From: Eopsaltria australis
Lineage: Eukaryota > Chordata > Aves > Passeriformes > Petroicidae
Assembly: GCA_034509425.1 (NCBI GenBank)
Contig: JAVTVJ010001750.1
Location: 62,001-126,000 of the forward strand
Direction: 5' to 3'
DNA length: 64,000 nucleotides
Of the stretch, positions 21,066-31,769 are shown piece by piece. Both the position numbers and the translations under genes were made by a program. How positions within the stretch are numbered: the stretch's first letter is position 1; the number at the start of each line of letters is the position of its first letter. The notes under the pieces were generated by a model. The model made no database searches, was not told the origin of the DNA, and saw only the letters and a list, made by a program, of their open reading frames with translations.

Positions 21066-21910
21066 CTTGGGGCTAATCTGGAGCGTGTCCGGTGGGCTAT
21101 TGGTCCATCCTCATCACTTTCACTGCTATCAACCCCTTCTGCACCCCCTCCCCTGTACCCCCGTACTGTAACTAAACTTTGGTTAGTTCTGGGTAACGGC
21201 AATACAGTGGTGTTCTGGTCAGGAGTGTGGGGAAGGGGAGAACATTCTTGGGACCCCGAGGGAGGCATAGGTGGGAAAGGGGTATCAGGGGTCGGTGGGA
21301 GAGGTGGGTATAGTGATGGGTATTGACGGGCAGGTGGAGATGGGGAAGGGGGGTATCTGTGAGCAGGAGGGGTAAGTGGGTCAGTTACAAAGGAGGGAGT
21401 AGATGGATTAGGTGAAATAGGGCCAGATGAAGTAGGGCTAGGTCCCTTTGATGTTGCGGGAGCCACCAACAAGTCACCCTCCATGTCATCTTTCTGAGAT
21501 AAACTTTCATTCGCTGCCAGGTTTTCTATACGTTTCCCTTGAACACATGCCACACATTTATCATTGTTAGGTACTGTAGTAACAGTTAAGCCTCCCTCCA
21601 TCAGCCACTCCGGTTCTTCCTGCAAACAGAAAAACAAATCAACATAAGGCATTTCATCCAATTTTCCCTCCTGCTTACAGAACAACAATAAGTGAGAAAT
21701 CAAGTCAGATTGCAAAGTCCCATTTTCCGGCCACCTTTTCCCGTCACGCAAAGCATATTTCAGCCACTGAATGTTACAATAATCAATAAGCTTATCCCTA
21801 TGTAATACTGGACCAAAATTACCTTGTTTACAATGTGCCAACAAACACCCCAAATGAGAAGCACGTGGTATGGGAGCATTGCCACCCAAAATCCCTTTTA
21901 GCTTCTCCAT
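20987..21910 (-). pseudogene. gag: ERV-B gag matrix and proline-rich region
   Basis: It starts at ATG 21908-21910, about 270 bases after the primer site. Residues ~1-105 form a compact matrix-like domain (Cys- and Trp-containing helices; CNIQWLKYALRDGKRWP). Residues ~150-250 are proline-rich (PPSPSP, PPLPPTP, PPMPPSG), matching the p12-like region of gammaretroviruses. It ends out of frame with the capsid frame. It would bring Gag to the plasma membrane in a live virus. Confidence 0.8.
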
Positions 21911-22178
21911 ATTACTACAAAATCACCACTGTCGACCCTGCAATGCTTTTGCAATTGACTTACGGACAGCGCCTAGGCATTTACCAGGAATTCCTTAGCC
22001 CAAGAAACGTAGCTTTCACTGCGTCTTACAGGCAAGCACCAGACCAGAATTAAAAGCACCTTACCTCTCCAGGGGACGTTGTGAACGGCGGAGGGCCGTG
22101 GTGCCGATGGGCTCCCCGAGAATCCTTCGGTGCCAGCTGGAGCGTGATCAGGTCGCGGGGTCCTCAGCAGCGCTCACA

Positions 22179-22199
22179 GAGTCCCATCTGGGCTCGCCA
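22179..22199 (-). promoter_or_regulatory. ERV-B primer binding site
   Basis: The minus strand reads TGGCGAGCCCAGATGGGACTC three bases after the LTR. It resembles, but does not exactly match, the complement of a tRNA-Arg(CCU) 3' end as I recall it. The position makes a primer site likely; the tRNA identity is uncertain. Confidence 0.6.
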
Positions 22200-22202
22200 A
22201 AA

Positions 22203-22617
22203 TTTTAGTGTAGGAAAACACATAATCACAGAATGATTATATGCAGGTGCTTTTATGGAAGGGCCCTGGGAGCAGGGGTCGACGGATCCAAATCAAGCTC
22301 CGCCATGGGCTTGAAAATGAACACATTTTATACTACTCCATACATAATCATCATATAATCATCAGTTAATCATTGATTCAACATTGCTCTATTGGATATA
22401 TTGTTTTCACTCAAGCATAAGTTTCAACTTCGAGACTGTTTCCATTGCAGATATTGTTTTTACCCAAGCCTAGGTTTCAGGCCCCCCCCTTTCCTACTAC
22501 CCCCTAACATTTCTCAGGATTGTTGCAAGTGAATTATTATTCTTACTCATATTTCCTATGCAATCATTTCATTAATCTTGTCGTAAGTAATCATCACGGA
22601 AAAGCACACAGGTGCAG
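22203..22617 (-). repeat. ERV-B 5' LTR, inner part
   Basis: Matches 12738-13152 of the 3' LTR. It is cut at 22617 by ERV-C and continues at 28389-28516. The two pieces sum to 543 bp, exactly the 3' LTR length. Confidence 0.92.
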
Positions 22618-22956
22618 TGTCGCCCTGAATTTTGCAGTGTGCTGTGTTGATACTTAGTAGAAAAGGTTCTCATAGATTTTATGTAAACATAGTCTATGTT
22701 TTGCTAACCGGCCAAGGATTGTTTTGTACCTTTGGTATTGTTTGTCATTCCTTTCCCAAGGGCGGGGAAGGTTGATGGACTGTGTTCCTTACCTATGGAA
22801 TTGGAGAGGTGGTAACCTCATTGTCCAATCCATAGCTGTCTGTGACAAGATATATAAATGTAAGAATAAAGAGGGCTGGGCGCTCTTCTGCTCTCCTGCC
22901 CAGCCTTGGTGGACCTGACCTGAGTGCCTGATTTCTTCGTGTCCAACTGTGCGACA
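22618..22956 (+). repeat. ERV-C 5' LTR (339 bp)
   Basis: Starts TGTCGCCCTGAA and ends CTGTGCGACA. A TATA-like tatataaatg (~22850) and an AATAAA signal (~22865) are spaced as in a compact retroviral promoter. Confidence 0.9.
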
Positions 22957-22958
22957 TC

Positions 22959-22976
22959 TGGTGGCCCGTACGGGGA
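22959..22976 (+). promoter_or_regulatory. ERV-C primer binding site, tRNA not identified
   Basis: TGGTGGCCCGTACGGGGA begins two bases after the LTR, the normal place. I could not match it to a tRNA with confidence. Confidence 0.5.
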
Positions 22977-23029
22977 ACTGCAACAAAGCTCAGGTAAAGC
23001 TCAGGTGAAAAAAGTTTTAAAAATTAATT

Positions 23030-23416
23030 ATGGGGATCTCTAAGACGTCCCCGAGCGACGCTTTGGCGTTGGAAGTTCTCGAAATATTCTTAGAAAGCGA
23101 GAACAGGAATTTTTGCAGGTCAAATTTAGAGCAATTATATTTTTGGACCAAGGTGATGGGGTTTTTCCCTGACGATGGAAAATTCCTGTCTAAAGAGACA
23201 TGGACGGTCATGGGAAAAGAATTGAAAGGTCTGCTATCGGAGACATATAGTGAAACGATGGCTAAATTACTAGTAACTTGGAGACAGGTGAATTCTGTTA
23301 TTCAAAGCCAGGAGAGCCCCGCTGGCAGAATTACGCCTGCCAGCTCGCTCGGAGGATTCCCCGAGCTGTTTGGGGGGGGTGAAGGAAGAAGAGCGCGGCT
23401 CGGAGCCAGCATCTGA
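23030..23416 (+). pseudogene. ERV-C gag matrix region
   Basis: Starts MGISK with Gly2, allowing myristoylation, 70 bases after the primer site. Residues 1-90 are a helical matrix-type domain (LEIFLESENRNF, LYFWTKVMGFFPDDGKFL, WTVMGKELKGLL), followed by frame loss in a GC-rich stretch (~23350). The neighbouring GC-rich open frames on both strands are shadows. Confidence 0.65.
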
Positions 23417-23886
23417 GCCCGAAACCCCTAGCCCAGACTGTGAGGGCGGAAACGGCCCCCCCCCCAAGAGAGCGTTTGGCTTGGTAGCCCCCCGATTTCC
23501 ATTGAGAGATTGGCTTTGGAAAGTCCCCTTCCTGGCTCCGGGGAACCGGCGGAGCGGGTGTCACCGCCACCCCGCGCGGCGGGGGAGACGGGGCAGCAAG
23601 AAATGCCCTCTCCCTGCGCCTTTCCTGTGCTAGGCAAACAGGAGAATTGGAAAGCCTGCACAGTGGAATGCCCTAGTTGTGGCGTTCTTGTCAGTGGCCC
23701 CCCTGGCGCGGTGGGGGCAGAAATCAAATCGCTGTCTGAAGCTGATGACATAGCCGGCGGAGAGCCGGGCAAAGGCATGGCTCGCTCCCCCGCTCCGATC
23801 CCCGAGCTGCCCGCCGACTGAGGCGCGCAGGCGTGGCAGCGCTCAGGCGGCCGCTGAGCCGGGCTCAGCGGGCTCCGGGGTGAGGA

Positions 23887-24966
23887 GTGCCCCCGGGATC
23901 CTGCCGCTGGCTCCGGACGCGGCAGAAGGCGCGTTTTTTGCCCCCCCCCGCTCCCGGCCGGGCGGCGGAATTCTGCCCACCTCCGCCCGGATCCTTTGCT
24001 TTGGCGCGGCACTGCGCAGCCGCCCTAGAGGAGACGCTGCTCCCAGAGGGCCGGCACCCCCCTGCGCAGCGCCGGGGGAAAAGGGGCCGGGCCTCCCCCT
24101 GCCCTTCAGTGATGGACAGCGCGGATCCCGGCAGCGATGACTCAGCAGTTTTGTCCGCGGGACATTGTCAACAAGTAAAAGCTGAAAAGGAAGCGAGTCC
24201 CAAAGCATTTGTTTTCGGCGCAGGCGGTGAAACAGCGAAGAAGCCGCAGCCGCCCCGGGACCACAGGTCCCGGGAGAGCATGTCTGCGTCCGATGGTCTC
24301 TGGGCCCTGCCGAAGTGCAGGGTGACGGCACGCGCCAGAGATAAGGCAAAATTCTGGGCAGATGTTAAAGCGAAAGTAGAGGAAATTTATGATTGTCCTA
24401 AAGCCCGTCGCCATGAGGCGTGTGCCAGCAGATCTCAAAGCCCTGTGCCAGCTCAAGTCCCTGTGATAAGCAAGGGACAGGATACAGCAGATGCTGCAGA
24501 ATCACAAGGGTTGCAGAATTTTCTTGTTTTTCTCGGTGCTGGTGAAAATTCCGTAATGCAGATGGATGAAGCCTGCAGAAATGTGGGCACCGCCGGTCGT
24601 AAGATGGTTGGCCTGGCTACTGCCCCGCGGCCAGCCTGGTCAGGGCGGCAAGGTGGGCAGTGGAAAAAAAGGAGTGCTAAACATAGAAAGAAACCAAGAA
24701 AGAAAGTGCAGAAAAGCAGGATTGTCATGTTTCTCTGTCCAAAGTGTGGAAAACCAAACCACACTGCAATGGAGTGCAAAGCTGGAATTTCTGGTAAAGG
24801 TCAGTTTCCATCGAGCTCGGGAAATAGGTGGCAGAGCACGAAGGGGAGACGTGCTCAGAGACAAATGTCTCTCCAAACCCTAGAGCTGATGGAGGTCTGC
24901 TGGGCCAGCTCGCAGCCACCACCAGTGGCTCAGCAGGGGTGGATGTCTGCACAGCAGCAACAGTAG
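23887..24966 (+). pseudogene. ERV-C gag remainder with one zinc knuckle
   Basis: The true start is not at this position; the frame is the continuation of gag. Residues 1-115 are Pro/Ala/Gly-rich. The region around residues 150-240 holds only short pieces of capsid (e.g. MQMDEACRNVGTAGRK, typical of a capsid C-terminus), so most of capsid appears deleted. A single zinc knuckle CPKCGKPNHTAMEC lies at ~24738-24780; betaretroviruses usually have two. It ends at 24966 and overlaps the next frame in the -1 phase, as expected of gag-pro frameshifting. Confidence 0.7.
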
Positions 24967-25640
24967 TCTTAGACTTGAGCGCAGTGCACAAGGTCCCTCT
25001 AGATGCTTTTGGTCCCTTGGGTGGTGGCATGAGTGCTTTCCTCATGGGGAGATCTAGTGCCACCATTCAGGGTATCATTGTGCATCTGGGACTCATTGAT
25101 GCGGATTATACAGGACGCATCTTTGCCATGGTTTCCACACCCACCCCCCCAGTCACAATTCCTGAAAAAGCACGAATTGTTCAACTTGTCCCTTTTAAGT
25201 TTTCTGTTCATAGGACAGAACCAAGGTCACGAGGAGACAGCTGCTTTGGTTCCACTGGACCACGTCAGGTTCACTGGACTGCTGTCATGACCGAACAACG
25301 TCCTGAGATGCAGTGCACACTGTCCATCCCTGATGCTACACCGTCAAAGATCTCTCTCCGCGGGCTTCTTGACAGTGGTGCGGACGTCACGATTCTCTCC
25401 CTAGCCGCTTGGCCTCTGCAGTGGCCATTGGACCCAGTGGGGGCATCTGTAGCAGGATTGGGAGGGACGAAGCGCTGCTATGTGAGCCAGAAGCCGGTGG
25501 TAATAACGAACTCAGAGGGACAGACGGCCATGATTAGGCCTCATGTTACTGAAACTGTTTTTAACCTCTGGGGGAGGGATGTCATGGCGGCATGGGAAGT
25601 GTGCATCGGGACAGATTTTCACTTGGGGCCACTGCATTGA
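24828..25640 (+). pseudogene. ERV-C dUTPase-protease
   Basis: The frame holds the ordered dUTPase motifs: AGVDV (~24935), GRSSATIQG (~25050), GLIDADYTGRI (~25095) and RIVQLVP (~25175). After that comes an aspartic protease with LLDSGADVTIL (~25365), a GLGG flap-like turn (~25455) and the WGRDVM block (~25575). A dUTPase fused ahead of protease is diagnostic of the betaretrovirus-like pro gene. The frame is open throughout its 270 codons, better preserved than the rest of the element. dUTPase lowers dUTP during reverse transcription; protease cuts Gag-Pol. Confidence 0.85.
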
Positions 25641-25689
25641 AGGGCGCAGTGTGTCTTACGCCTCCTATACGGTGGCTGTCGGACAAACC

Positions 25690-26624
25690 GATCTGTCAAG
25701 AACAGTGGTCCCTTCTTAAACATAAACTAGAAGCCCTTCACAAGTGTGTTCATCACCACTCCAGATTTGCATCCCACAGGTATCATTGGCCAATGGAGTG
25801 ACAAATGGTCTGATTTTTTGCACATCCTGGAATGGGTCTTTTTGCCCCATCAGCCGCAGAAGGCGGCAACTGCATTGTTCGATCTGATTGCTCGCTTGAT
25901 AGTCAAATGCCGACAACGGTGTTTGCAATTGATGGGTGCAGACCCCGCAAAAATTGTACTACTGGTACAGCAGGAAGATTTTGACTGGAGCTTCAAAAAC
26001 AGTGTATCACTGCAAAGTGCTCTAGAAAATTTTTCAGGGCAGATCACGTATCATCTGCCCAGCCACCAGTTGTTACAAGTGGCAAAACTCACAGAGATTT
26101 CTCTGAGACCCAAACACAGTCAGGAGCCAGTGCAAGGACCAACAGTCTTTACTGATGGTTCAGTCAGAACCGGAAAGGCCATTGTTACTTGGAGGGATGG
26201 ATCTGAGTGGCAGGTTCTGGAAGGCCATGAGGTTGGCTCAGCCCAATTGGTTGAATTGAGAGCTGCTCTTATGGCATTTCAAAGGTTTTCCCAGCAACCT
26301 TTCAATCTGGTCACGGATTCCGCCTATGTGGCTGACATAGCAAAGAGATTGAGTTATTCCATTTTGAAGAAGGTCAACCATGTTCTGTTTCATTTGCTGA
26401 AGGCTCTGTGGTGTGTCATTCAGGAACGGGTTCATCCCTACTATGTTCTGCATGTAAGGAGTCATACCAATTTGCCAGGGTTCATAGCGGAAGGTAATGC
26501 GAAGGCTGACAAGTTGGCTAACCCAGCATGGGTAGCACCTCAGCCTTATACACTCGCACAGGCCAAGGCATCACATGGTTTTTCCATCAGAACGCACATA
26601 CGCTGCAGAAGCAGTTTCAGATGA
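25690..26624 (+). pseudogene. ERV-C RT stub, connection and RNase H
   Basis: The RT start (QEQWSLLKHKLEALHKCV, 25690-25745) is followed within ~40 bases by sequence from the RT connection/thumb end (IIGQWSDKW, LHILEWVFLPHQPQKA), so the catalytic palm with YxDD is absent. The RNase H residues are intact: VFTDGS (~26150), LVELRAAL (~26250), VTDSAYV (~26320) and NAKADKLA (~26500). The frame is open for 292 codons. Integrase overlaps its end in another phase. Confidence 0.82.
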
Positions 26625-27399
26625 CACCAACTGAGGCCTGTGACATTGTCGAGTTGTGCGATGACTGTCACGCACTGGCTGCGCCTTTCAAGTATGTGCA
26701 TGTCACAGTGGACACCTTCTCCACTGCCATGTGGGCTTCCGCTCACACTGGAGAGAAGGGCCGCGATGTCATTGCCTACTGGAGGCAGGCCTTTGCCGTT
26801 TTAGGCATACCTTCTACTGTGAAGACCGACAATGGTCCTGCTTACATCTCAAAAGATGTGAGGCAGTTCCTGCAGTTGTGGGGTATGTCGCACGAGTTTG
26901 GTATTCCTCATTCTCCAACTGGTCAAGCTATTGCAGAGCGTGCTCATGGCACTCTGAAGCAGATGCTTCAAAACAAAAACGGGGAATGCAGGGTGAAACC
27001 CCGCACAGTCGGTTGGCAAAAGCTTTGTATACTATTCATTGCCTTACGGTACCGCAGAACTCCAATAATCCTGTCATTTTGAACCACCATCTCTTGTTGC
27101 AGGCTTCAGATGAGACACAGCAGCCTCGAGTGAAGGTTCGGGTGAGACATTTAGTCACCAAACAATACAACCTTATCGCGTCGGGGCGCGGGTATGCTTG
27201 TGTATCCACAGATACTGGGGCGCGCTGGGTACCTGCAAGGTGTGTCCGTCCTGACCTGCGACCACAGAGGAAAATTCCGGCCGACAAGCAGGGTAGAAGC
27301 CGTGACCAGAATGAAAGTGATCAAGTGGGTGGAACATCAAGTGATGACTCAGATGATGAGAGTGTTCACTCTGATGGTCCTTCCACAAACATAGGATGA
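26528..27399 (+). pseudogene. ERV-C integrase, internal deletion and frameshift
   Basis: Frame 26528-27082 starts in the zinc domain (QNAHTLQKQF, CDDCH) and passes directly to the core (HVTVDTFS ~26705, KTDNGPAY ~26825, GQAIAERAHG ~26930). The linker normally between CxxC and the first core strand is shortened. A shift near 27050 moves the C-terminal domain into the frame ending at 27399 (NNPVILNHH...RWVPARCVRPDLR), with an acidic Ser/Asp tail. The D-D-E residues are all present. No env follows; the LTR starts 58 bases later. Confidence 0.8.
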
Positions 27400-27456
27400 A
27401 CACTGTTCATTTTTCTTTTTTCTTTTTTTTCTTTTTTTTAAGGAAAAAGGGTGAGA

Positions 27457-28382
27457 TGTCGCCCTGAATTTTACAGTGTGCTGTGTTGATACTTAGTAGA
27501 GAAGGTTCTCATAGATTTTATGTAAACATAGTCTATGTTTTGCTAACTGGCCAAGGATTGTTTTGTACCTTTGGTATTCTTTGTCATTCCTTTCCCAAGT
27601 GTCGCGTTCCCTGCTTCGGTCCCACCCTGGTACCGGCAGCGGAGTCCCAGCGCTACCCTAGGAAGTCATTCGCGATCTGGAAGACTTCCTCGGAGTGCCT
27701 ACTTCGGGCACAGCTGGTCCGCGTTTCGGTCCGGGGAGATGTTGCCCCCGGAGCTTGGTGAAACAGCAAAGAACTACCAGAGAAGGAGGTCTCTTGGTAT
27801 GTGATTTCAGTAGGTTTATTGCCTCCAAAGGGAGCACATGGTCCAAGAGCTAAGAGCAGCTTATTACATCGGTTTTTAAGGGAGGGACCACACCCAATAG
27901 GATGAGGGCAGGGGACAATACAGGGGAGGGGCTGGGGTGCATGATCAAATGGGGTTTAGGGAGGGGAGGGGAACAGAGAGAACAACGAATGAACTATGGA
28001 GTGACAGGGAATTTCCCAGAGCGGGAATACATAACAGACAAGTCCAGTAACCAATAGCAGGAGCTTGGGGTCCGTGGATTGGTGGTTCAACCGCTGCCCC
28101 TGGGAGCTCTGGGGGGAAACCCTCTGTCTGTGGTACCTGTCCGGAAGTCCTCTTGTTTCTGAACCACCGCAACACCCAAGGGCGGAGAAGGTTGATGGAC
28201 TTTGTTCCTTACCTATGGAATTGGAGAGGTGGTAACCTCATTGTCCAATCCATAGCTGTCTGTGACAAGATATATAAATGTAAGAATAAAGAGAGGCTGG
28301 GCGCTCTTCTGCTCTCCTGCCCAGCCTTGGTGGCTCTGACCTGACCTGAGTGCCTGATTTCTTTGTGTCCAACTGTGCGACA
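27457..28382 (+). repeat. ERV-C 3' LTR, split by a solo LTR
   Basis: Two parts, 27457-27599 and 28181-28382, match the 5' LTR. The polypurine tract aaggaaaaagggtgaga (27440-27456) precedes it, itself preceded by a pyrimidine-rich run. Confidence 0.9.
27600..28174 (-). mobile_element. Solo LTR inside the ERV-C 3' LTR, 575 bp
   Basis: Perfect 6-bp direct duplication CCCAAG (27594-27599 and 28175-28180). Its plus-strand ends are TGTCGCG...CGCAACA. AATAAA lies on the minus strand near 27810, so the element sense is minus. Six-base duplications fit alpha/betaretrovirus-like families. Confidence 0.9.
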
Positions 28383-28388
28383 CTGCAG

Positions 28389-28516
28389 TTCTCATGACTA
28401 CACTTTTTACCTAACAAAACAACACCTAAGGCCTACCCTTAGGCCTACAAGGCCTATCGATCCCACAACCTAAAACTACCACCAACCCCAAAATCATTTT
28501 GACCCCTATGCTATCA
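28389..28516 (-). repeat. ERV-B 5' LTR, outer part
   Basis: Remainder of the ERV-B 5' LTR after ERV-C, ending TATGCTATCA and followed by the target duplication AGGG (28517-28520). Confidence 0.92.
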
Positions 28517-28520
28517 AGGG

Positions 28521-29563
28521 TACAATTGCCCTTTTAGAAATCAGAAAAGATGCTTTCATATATAATTTCGTCTATCACAATAAATGTGATATAAAATTGG
28601 ACTGACAGTTGTATGAGGTGCATTTAGATCACTTCTTTACGTTTTTCCACAGTCTTCAGCCTGCGAAATGCTTTTCTAATATTGCATGAGAACAGGTATC
28701 GGCAGTGCATAGCAGTCTTTTTGCTGCAAGCTCAGACAGAGACTGCCAAGGTAGGTAGCACATCCGTTTTTTTCTGCTCTAATTACACAACTATGCTTTC
28801 CCTAAAAGAGGATGGCAGCCTAAAAGCAGTCATGGTGTGATAAGAATCTCTTACAGTTGTGACACTTGACCAAAACTAAAACAAAACAAAATAACACCCC
28901 AGAGCTCTGGCTCACATATTTGTTACAGAATTTTTGCTGCTGAACATGTTCCAGTTTTCTATCAGGGTTGATAGCAGGTCATACTCTTGTTGAAAAACAT
29001 TATCAATTCTGAGTGCAAAAAAAAAAAAAGGTCCATTTCTTGTGTCACAGAAGTCAGTCAGCCCCTTCAGAGAAGTCAACAGCAAAACAACCCCCCTACA
29101 CCAACTCACATGCAGCAATACTCAGATCAGAAAACTCTCGTGCTTATCTATTCACAACATGTATTTTGCAATTTCAAACTGAACAGATGGTATGAATAAT
29201 TCCACTGCTATATAAATTTACCCCTCATTTTCACACCTTATCACAGTTCTAGTAACAGTACTGTATATAACATCTGAAAGTCTATCAGGCACTTCACAGT
29301 ATTTTGCTTTCTCATGTAAGTTGAATTTCCCTCTCTAATACCTAATGCACAGAAATTTGACCACCACTAATACTTATTCTTACAAGTAAATGGTGGTAGA
29401 CTTTTTCCAAGAGAAGCATTGAATGAATTCTTTCCATTTTCAAGTCACTGGCCAGTACTTGGAATAGCTATCTACTCAATAAGTCATTACTTTCTCCTGT
29501 TACTGAAATACGACCTTCCCTTTCCAAAACTGCCTTCATACCAGAGCTACCATTTTGTCAATG
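28521..29563. other. Host intergenic DNA, nothing recognised
   Basis: Resumes the host sequence interrupted by ERV-B. AT-rich, with short tandem A runs and no conserved coding segment. Confidence 0.5.
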
Positions 29564-29615
29564 TCATAGAATCATAGAATAGTTTGGGTTGTAAGGGACC
29601 TTTAACGGTTTTAGT
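29564..29615 (-). mobile_element. CR1 LINE 3' tail fragment
   Basis: Begins with tcatagaatcatagaat, the reverse complement of the 8-bp tail repeats of CR1 elements, followed by the conserved gtttgggttg.aagggacct block. Heavily 5'-truncated. CR1 is the main LINE of birds and reptiles. Confidence 0.8.
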
Positions 29616-29660
29616 CCAAAGGATTAATCCTTTTAGGGTTAGTCTAATGTCTAATCACAG

Positions 29661-30012
29661 TGTTGCCTTCTGTTATGAAGGCAGGCGACTTGGTTCAAGA
29701 ACGACAGCACGGCAGCTCGGCCTCATCCGAGCCACTCGGTCCACGACTCACAGACACCAATGTGGTGGATGGTCAAATGGCGTTTATTATCTTATCTCAT
29801 GAGGTTAAATAGTCTAGGGGGCTTCACTACGTCAGAAAGGGGACGGTGGGATAGCTAGGGTTAGTAAGGAGTGGAAAACTACTGGGATTAGGAGGTGTTG
29901 CATACTTTGGGTGATCTCTTATCATGCAGGAATGAAGGGATGGAGATTCCATGCTGCCCTTGCTTTCCGTCACATCGCGAGATCTTCCGTCCGCCTGTCC
30001 CTATCTACCACA
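29661..30012 (-). mobile_element. Solo LTR, 352 bp
   Basis: Starts TGTTGCC and ends CTACCACA, with 6-bp direct duplication TCACAG (29655-29660 and 30013-30018). The minus strand has AATAAACGCC near 29780, so the element sense is minus. Confidence 0.82.
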
Positions 30013-30018
30013 TCACAG

Positions 30019-30791
30019 CAATTCAGAGACAACTCAACTTCTGTGACCAGACTATCTAGACTAGCAGAGAGAAGGAAGTTACATATTTGAAATTCTCTTC
30101 ATCACCCCCTGTCCTCATACCTAGATGACAGCAAATATAGAGCTGAATGTTAACAGCATGATAATAGAAACTGAAATTCAGATGGCAGCCCATGGCAGAT
30201 CTTGGAGGGGGACAGAACTTGTGATGCTGATAGGACTGGAGCAGTCTTAAACAGAGAAATGAGGAACACAAACTGCAGGGACACCATTAAGCTAATTAAT
30301 AAACATTACAGGGGTGAAAATAGCCTGCAACAAACTTCTCCATTACAAGCAGAGCATTAAAATACTACCTTCCAACCAAAAAGGGAAATATTCACTGGAA
30401 ATCCCCGGCCCCAGACACAGATTCCAGCAGCATGTAGTGGCCTGAACAACTGTGAGAGTCTCAGTTGTGGGATAATGTCTCCTTCAGCAATTATGAGTAC
30501 AAGCATGAAGAGAGGTTAAATAAAACTAAAGGCGATGAGAGTTTATGCATCTAACTTACTGGAAATTTTTTAGGTTGTCTTGGTTTACAAATATTTTTCT
30601 TGTTACAGAAAGCATGGATGTCACAGATAGAAACAGCAATCTCCAATTACACCACACAACATGAAACCAAGAAAAGCTCTGCTTTCTGCTTCCCTGTTGA
30701 ATCCTCTGAAATTTAATAATGTCAGCACTGCACTGACAGAGCCAGTGGAAGACTACAGTGGTGATAATATAGTTATTTCTTTCACAATGCC
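30019..30791. other. Host intergenic DNA, nothing recognised
   Basis: No gene or repeat end could be recognised between the solo LTR and the ERV-D target duplication. Confidence 0.5.
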
Positions 30792-30797
30792 TTAGGT

Positions 30798-31216
30798 TGC
30801 AGTATTCAACGCAGGGCCAAGGACTTCTCTGACGAGACTGTGATGTTGCAAGGTCCTTTATTATACAGAGACTAAGACTACTACAGACCACTCTATGACT
30901 ACTTGCTAAGACTACTCCTCTGACTGCTACTATGGCTACCGCCCTATGGCTACTGCCTTATGGCTACTGTCTACTACTACGCAGTGAAAATTCCCTTTAT
31001 ATCATCCCACACACAGGATGTGCCATCATATAAACAGGAAAGATAAACAATACCCTATAAGGTCACAAACCACAATACTCACACACAATAGGTCCAGAAG
31101 GCCACAAATCCACAATCTCTCTCCCATGCCCATCCCTGGTGACCTGGATATGCTTCCTGGCCACCTCTGGGCCTTCCAGGCCTGCTTTTCTATAACACGC
31201 ATAGTGTAACCCTACA
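30798..31216 (-). repeat. ERV-D 3' LTR (419 bp)
   Basis: Plus-strand ends TGCAGTATTC...ACCCTACA. It contains an imperfect tandem block of ctatggctactgcc units (~30920-30975), one or two units longer than in the 5' LTR. Matches 40187-40359 and 40865-41071. Confidence 0.9.
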
Positions 31217-31400
31217 ATTCCCCCTTTTGTTTTAATTAACATAATTTTGTTCATGGCATTGTGGCAGGACACCTACCCCCCCTCACCTCCTCCTCCTGTG
31301 TGTCACAGATAACGGGTGCATGGAGAGATGGCCCAAGGGCACAAAGGCCCAGCAGGAGTCATCTCTGGCACCAGAGGGCTCAAGCCTCAGCTAAGAATTA

Positions 31401-31752
31401 TCAGGAAATAGCAACCCATACAAAAGAAATAGGCTGGCACATCCAGGAAAAGGGTACAAACACTGAAATGTGGAAAGTCCACGAACGACGGGTGAGAGCT
31501 GTTAAACGTAACTCACCTGAGAAAAAGGAAAACCCTAGCCAAATTAATCCCCACAGAGAAAAAAGGAATGAATTGTGGAGGACTGCTATAGCCCTGGGAA
31601 TACCCAAATCTGTCTTAAAAAAGCAGTCTAACCCTGTGATATCAGAGTTAATCCAAGCTATGGAAAAAGCAAAGGGAAAAACGGCAGACAACACAAACAC
31701 TTCACAGGAAAAAAGGATTGGTCCCAATCCTTTTGCAACACAGGAAAACTGA
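31401..31752 (+). pseudogene. ERV-E gag C-terminal remnant
   Basis: Open frame, Lys/Glu/Asn-rich, ending at TGA near 31750. It contains KRNELWRTAIALGIPKSVLK and a charged tail. No zinc knuckle. Assigned to gag only from its position ahead of protease; no family match. Confidence 0.45.
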
Positions 31753-31769
31753 TAGGCGATGAGAAGCCA

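Larger units (their letters stand above)
22618..28382 (+). mobile_element. ERV-C: betaretrovirus-like element inside the ERV-B LTR
   Basis: A plus-strand element with 5' LTR 22618-22956 and 3' LTR 27457-28382 (about 345 bp once a solo LTR inside it is removed). The flanking hexamers are GTGCAG (22612-22617) and CTGCAG (28383-28388), a 6-bp duplication with one mismatch. It has a gag start, one zinc knuckle, a dUTPase-protease frame, RNase H and integrase, then a polypurine tract (27440-27456), with no env. The central RT and most of capsid are missing. LTR divergence is about 3%. Confidence 0.9.
12738..28516 (-). mobile_element. ERV-B: gammaretrovirus-like provirus, nested insertions
   Basis: A minus-strand provirus bounded by LTRs of 543 bp and the 4-bp direct duplication AGGG (12734-12737 and 28517-28520). 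Order in element sense: 5' LTR, primer site, gag, pro-pol, env, polypurine tract (13281-13296), 3' LTR. Gag has one zinc knuckle, and pol has gammaretroviral RT, RNase H and a GPY/F-type integrase tail, so it is class I. It hosts a solo LTR in RT (18598-19054), a solo LTR between pol and env (15149-16075), and the complete ERV-C inside its 5' LTR. Without these its length would be about 8.6 kb, normal for the class. Confidence 0.93.

Noticed and set aside
23331..24456. Long open frames on the minus strand opposite ERV-C gag
   Set aside because: GC-rich antisense shadows with Arg/Pro/Ala-rich composition; the plus strand carries the matrix region and zinc knuckle.
29655..30018. LTR with start at TGTTATGAAGG and end at CATCACA
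   Set aside because: Those ends give no matching flank; shifting to TGTTGCC...CTACCACA gives a perfect 6-bp TCACAG duplication.
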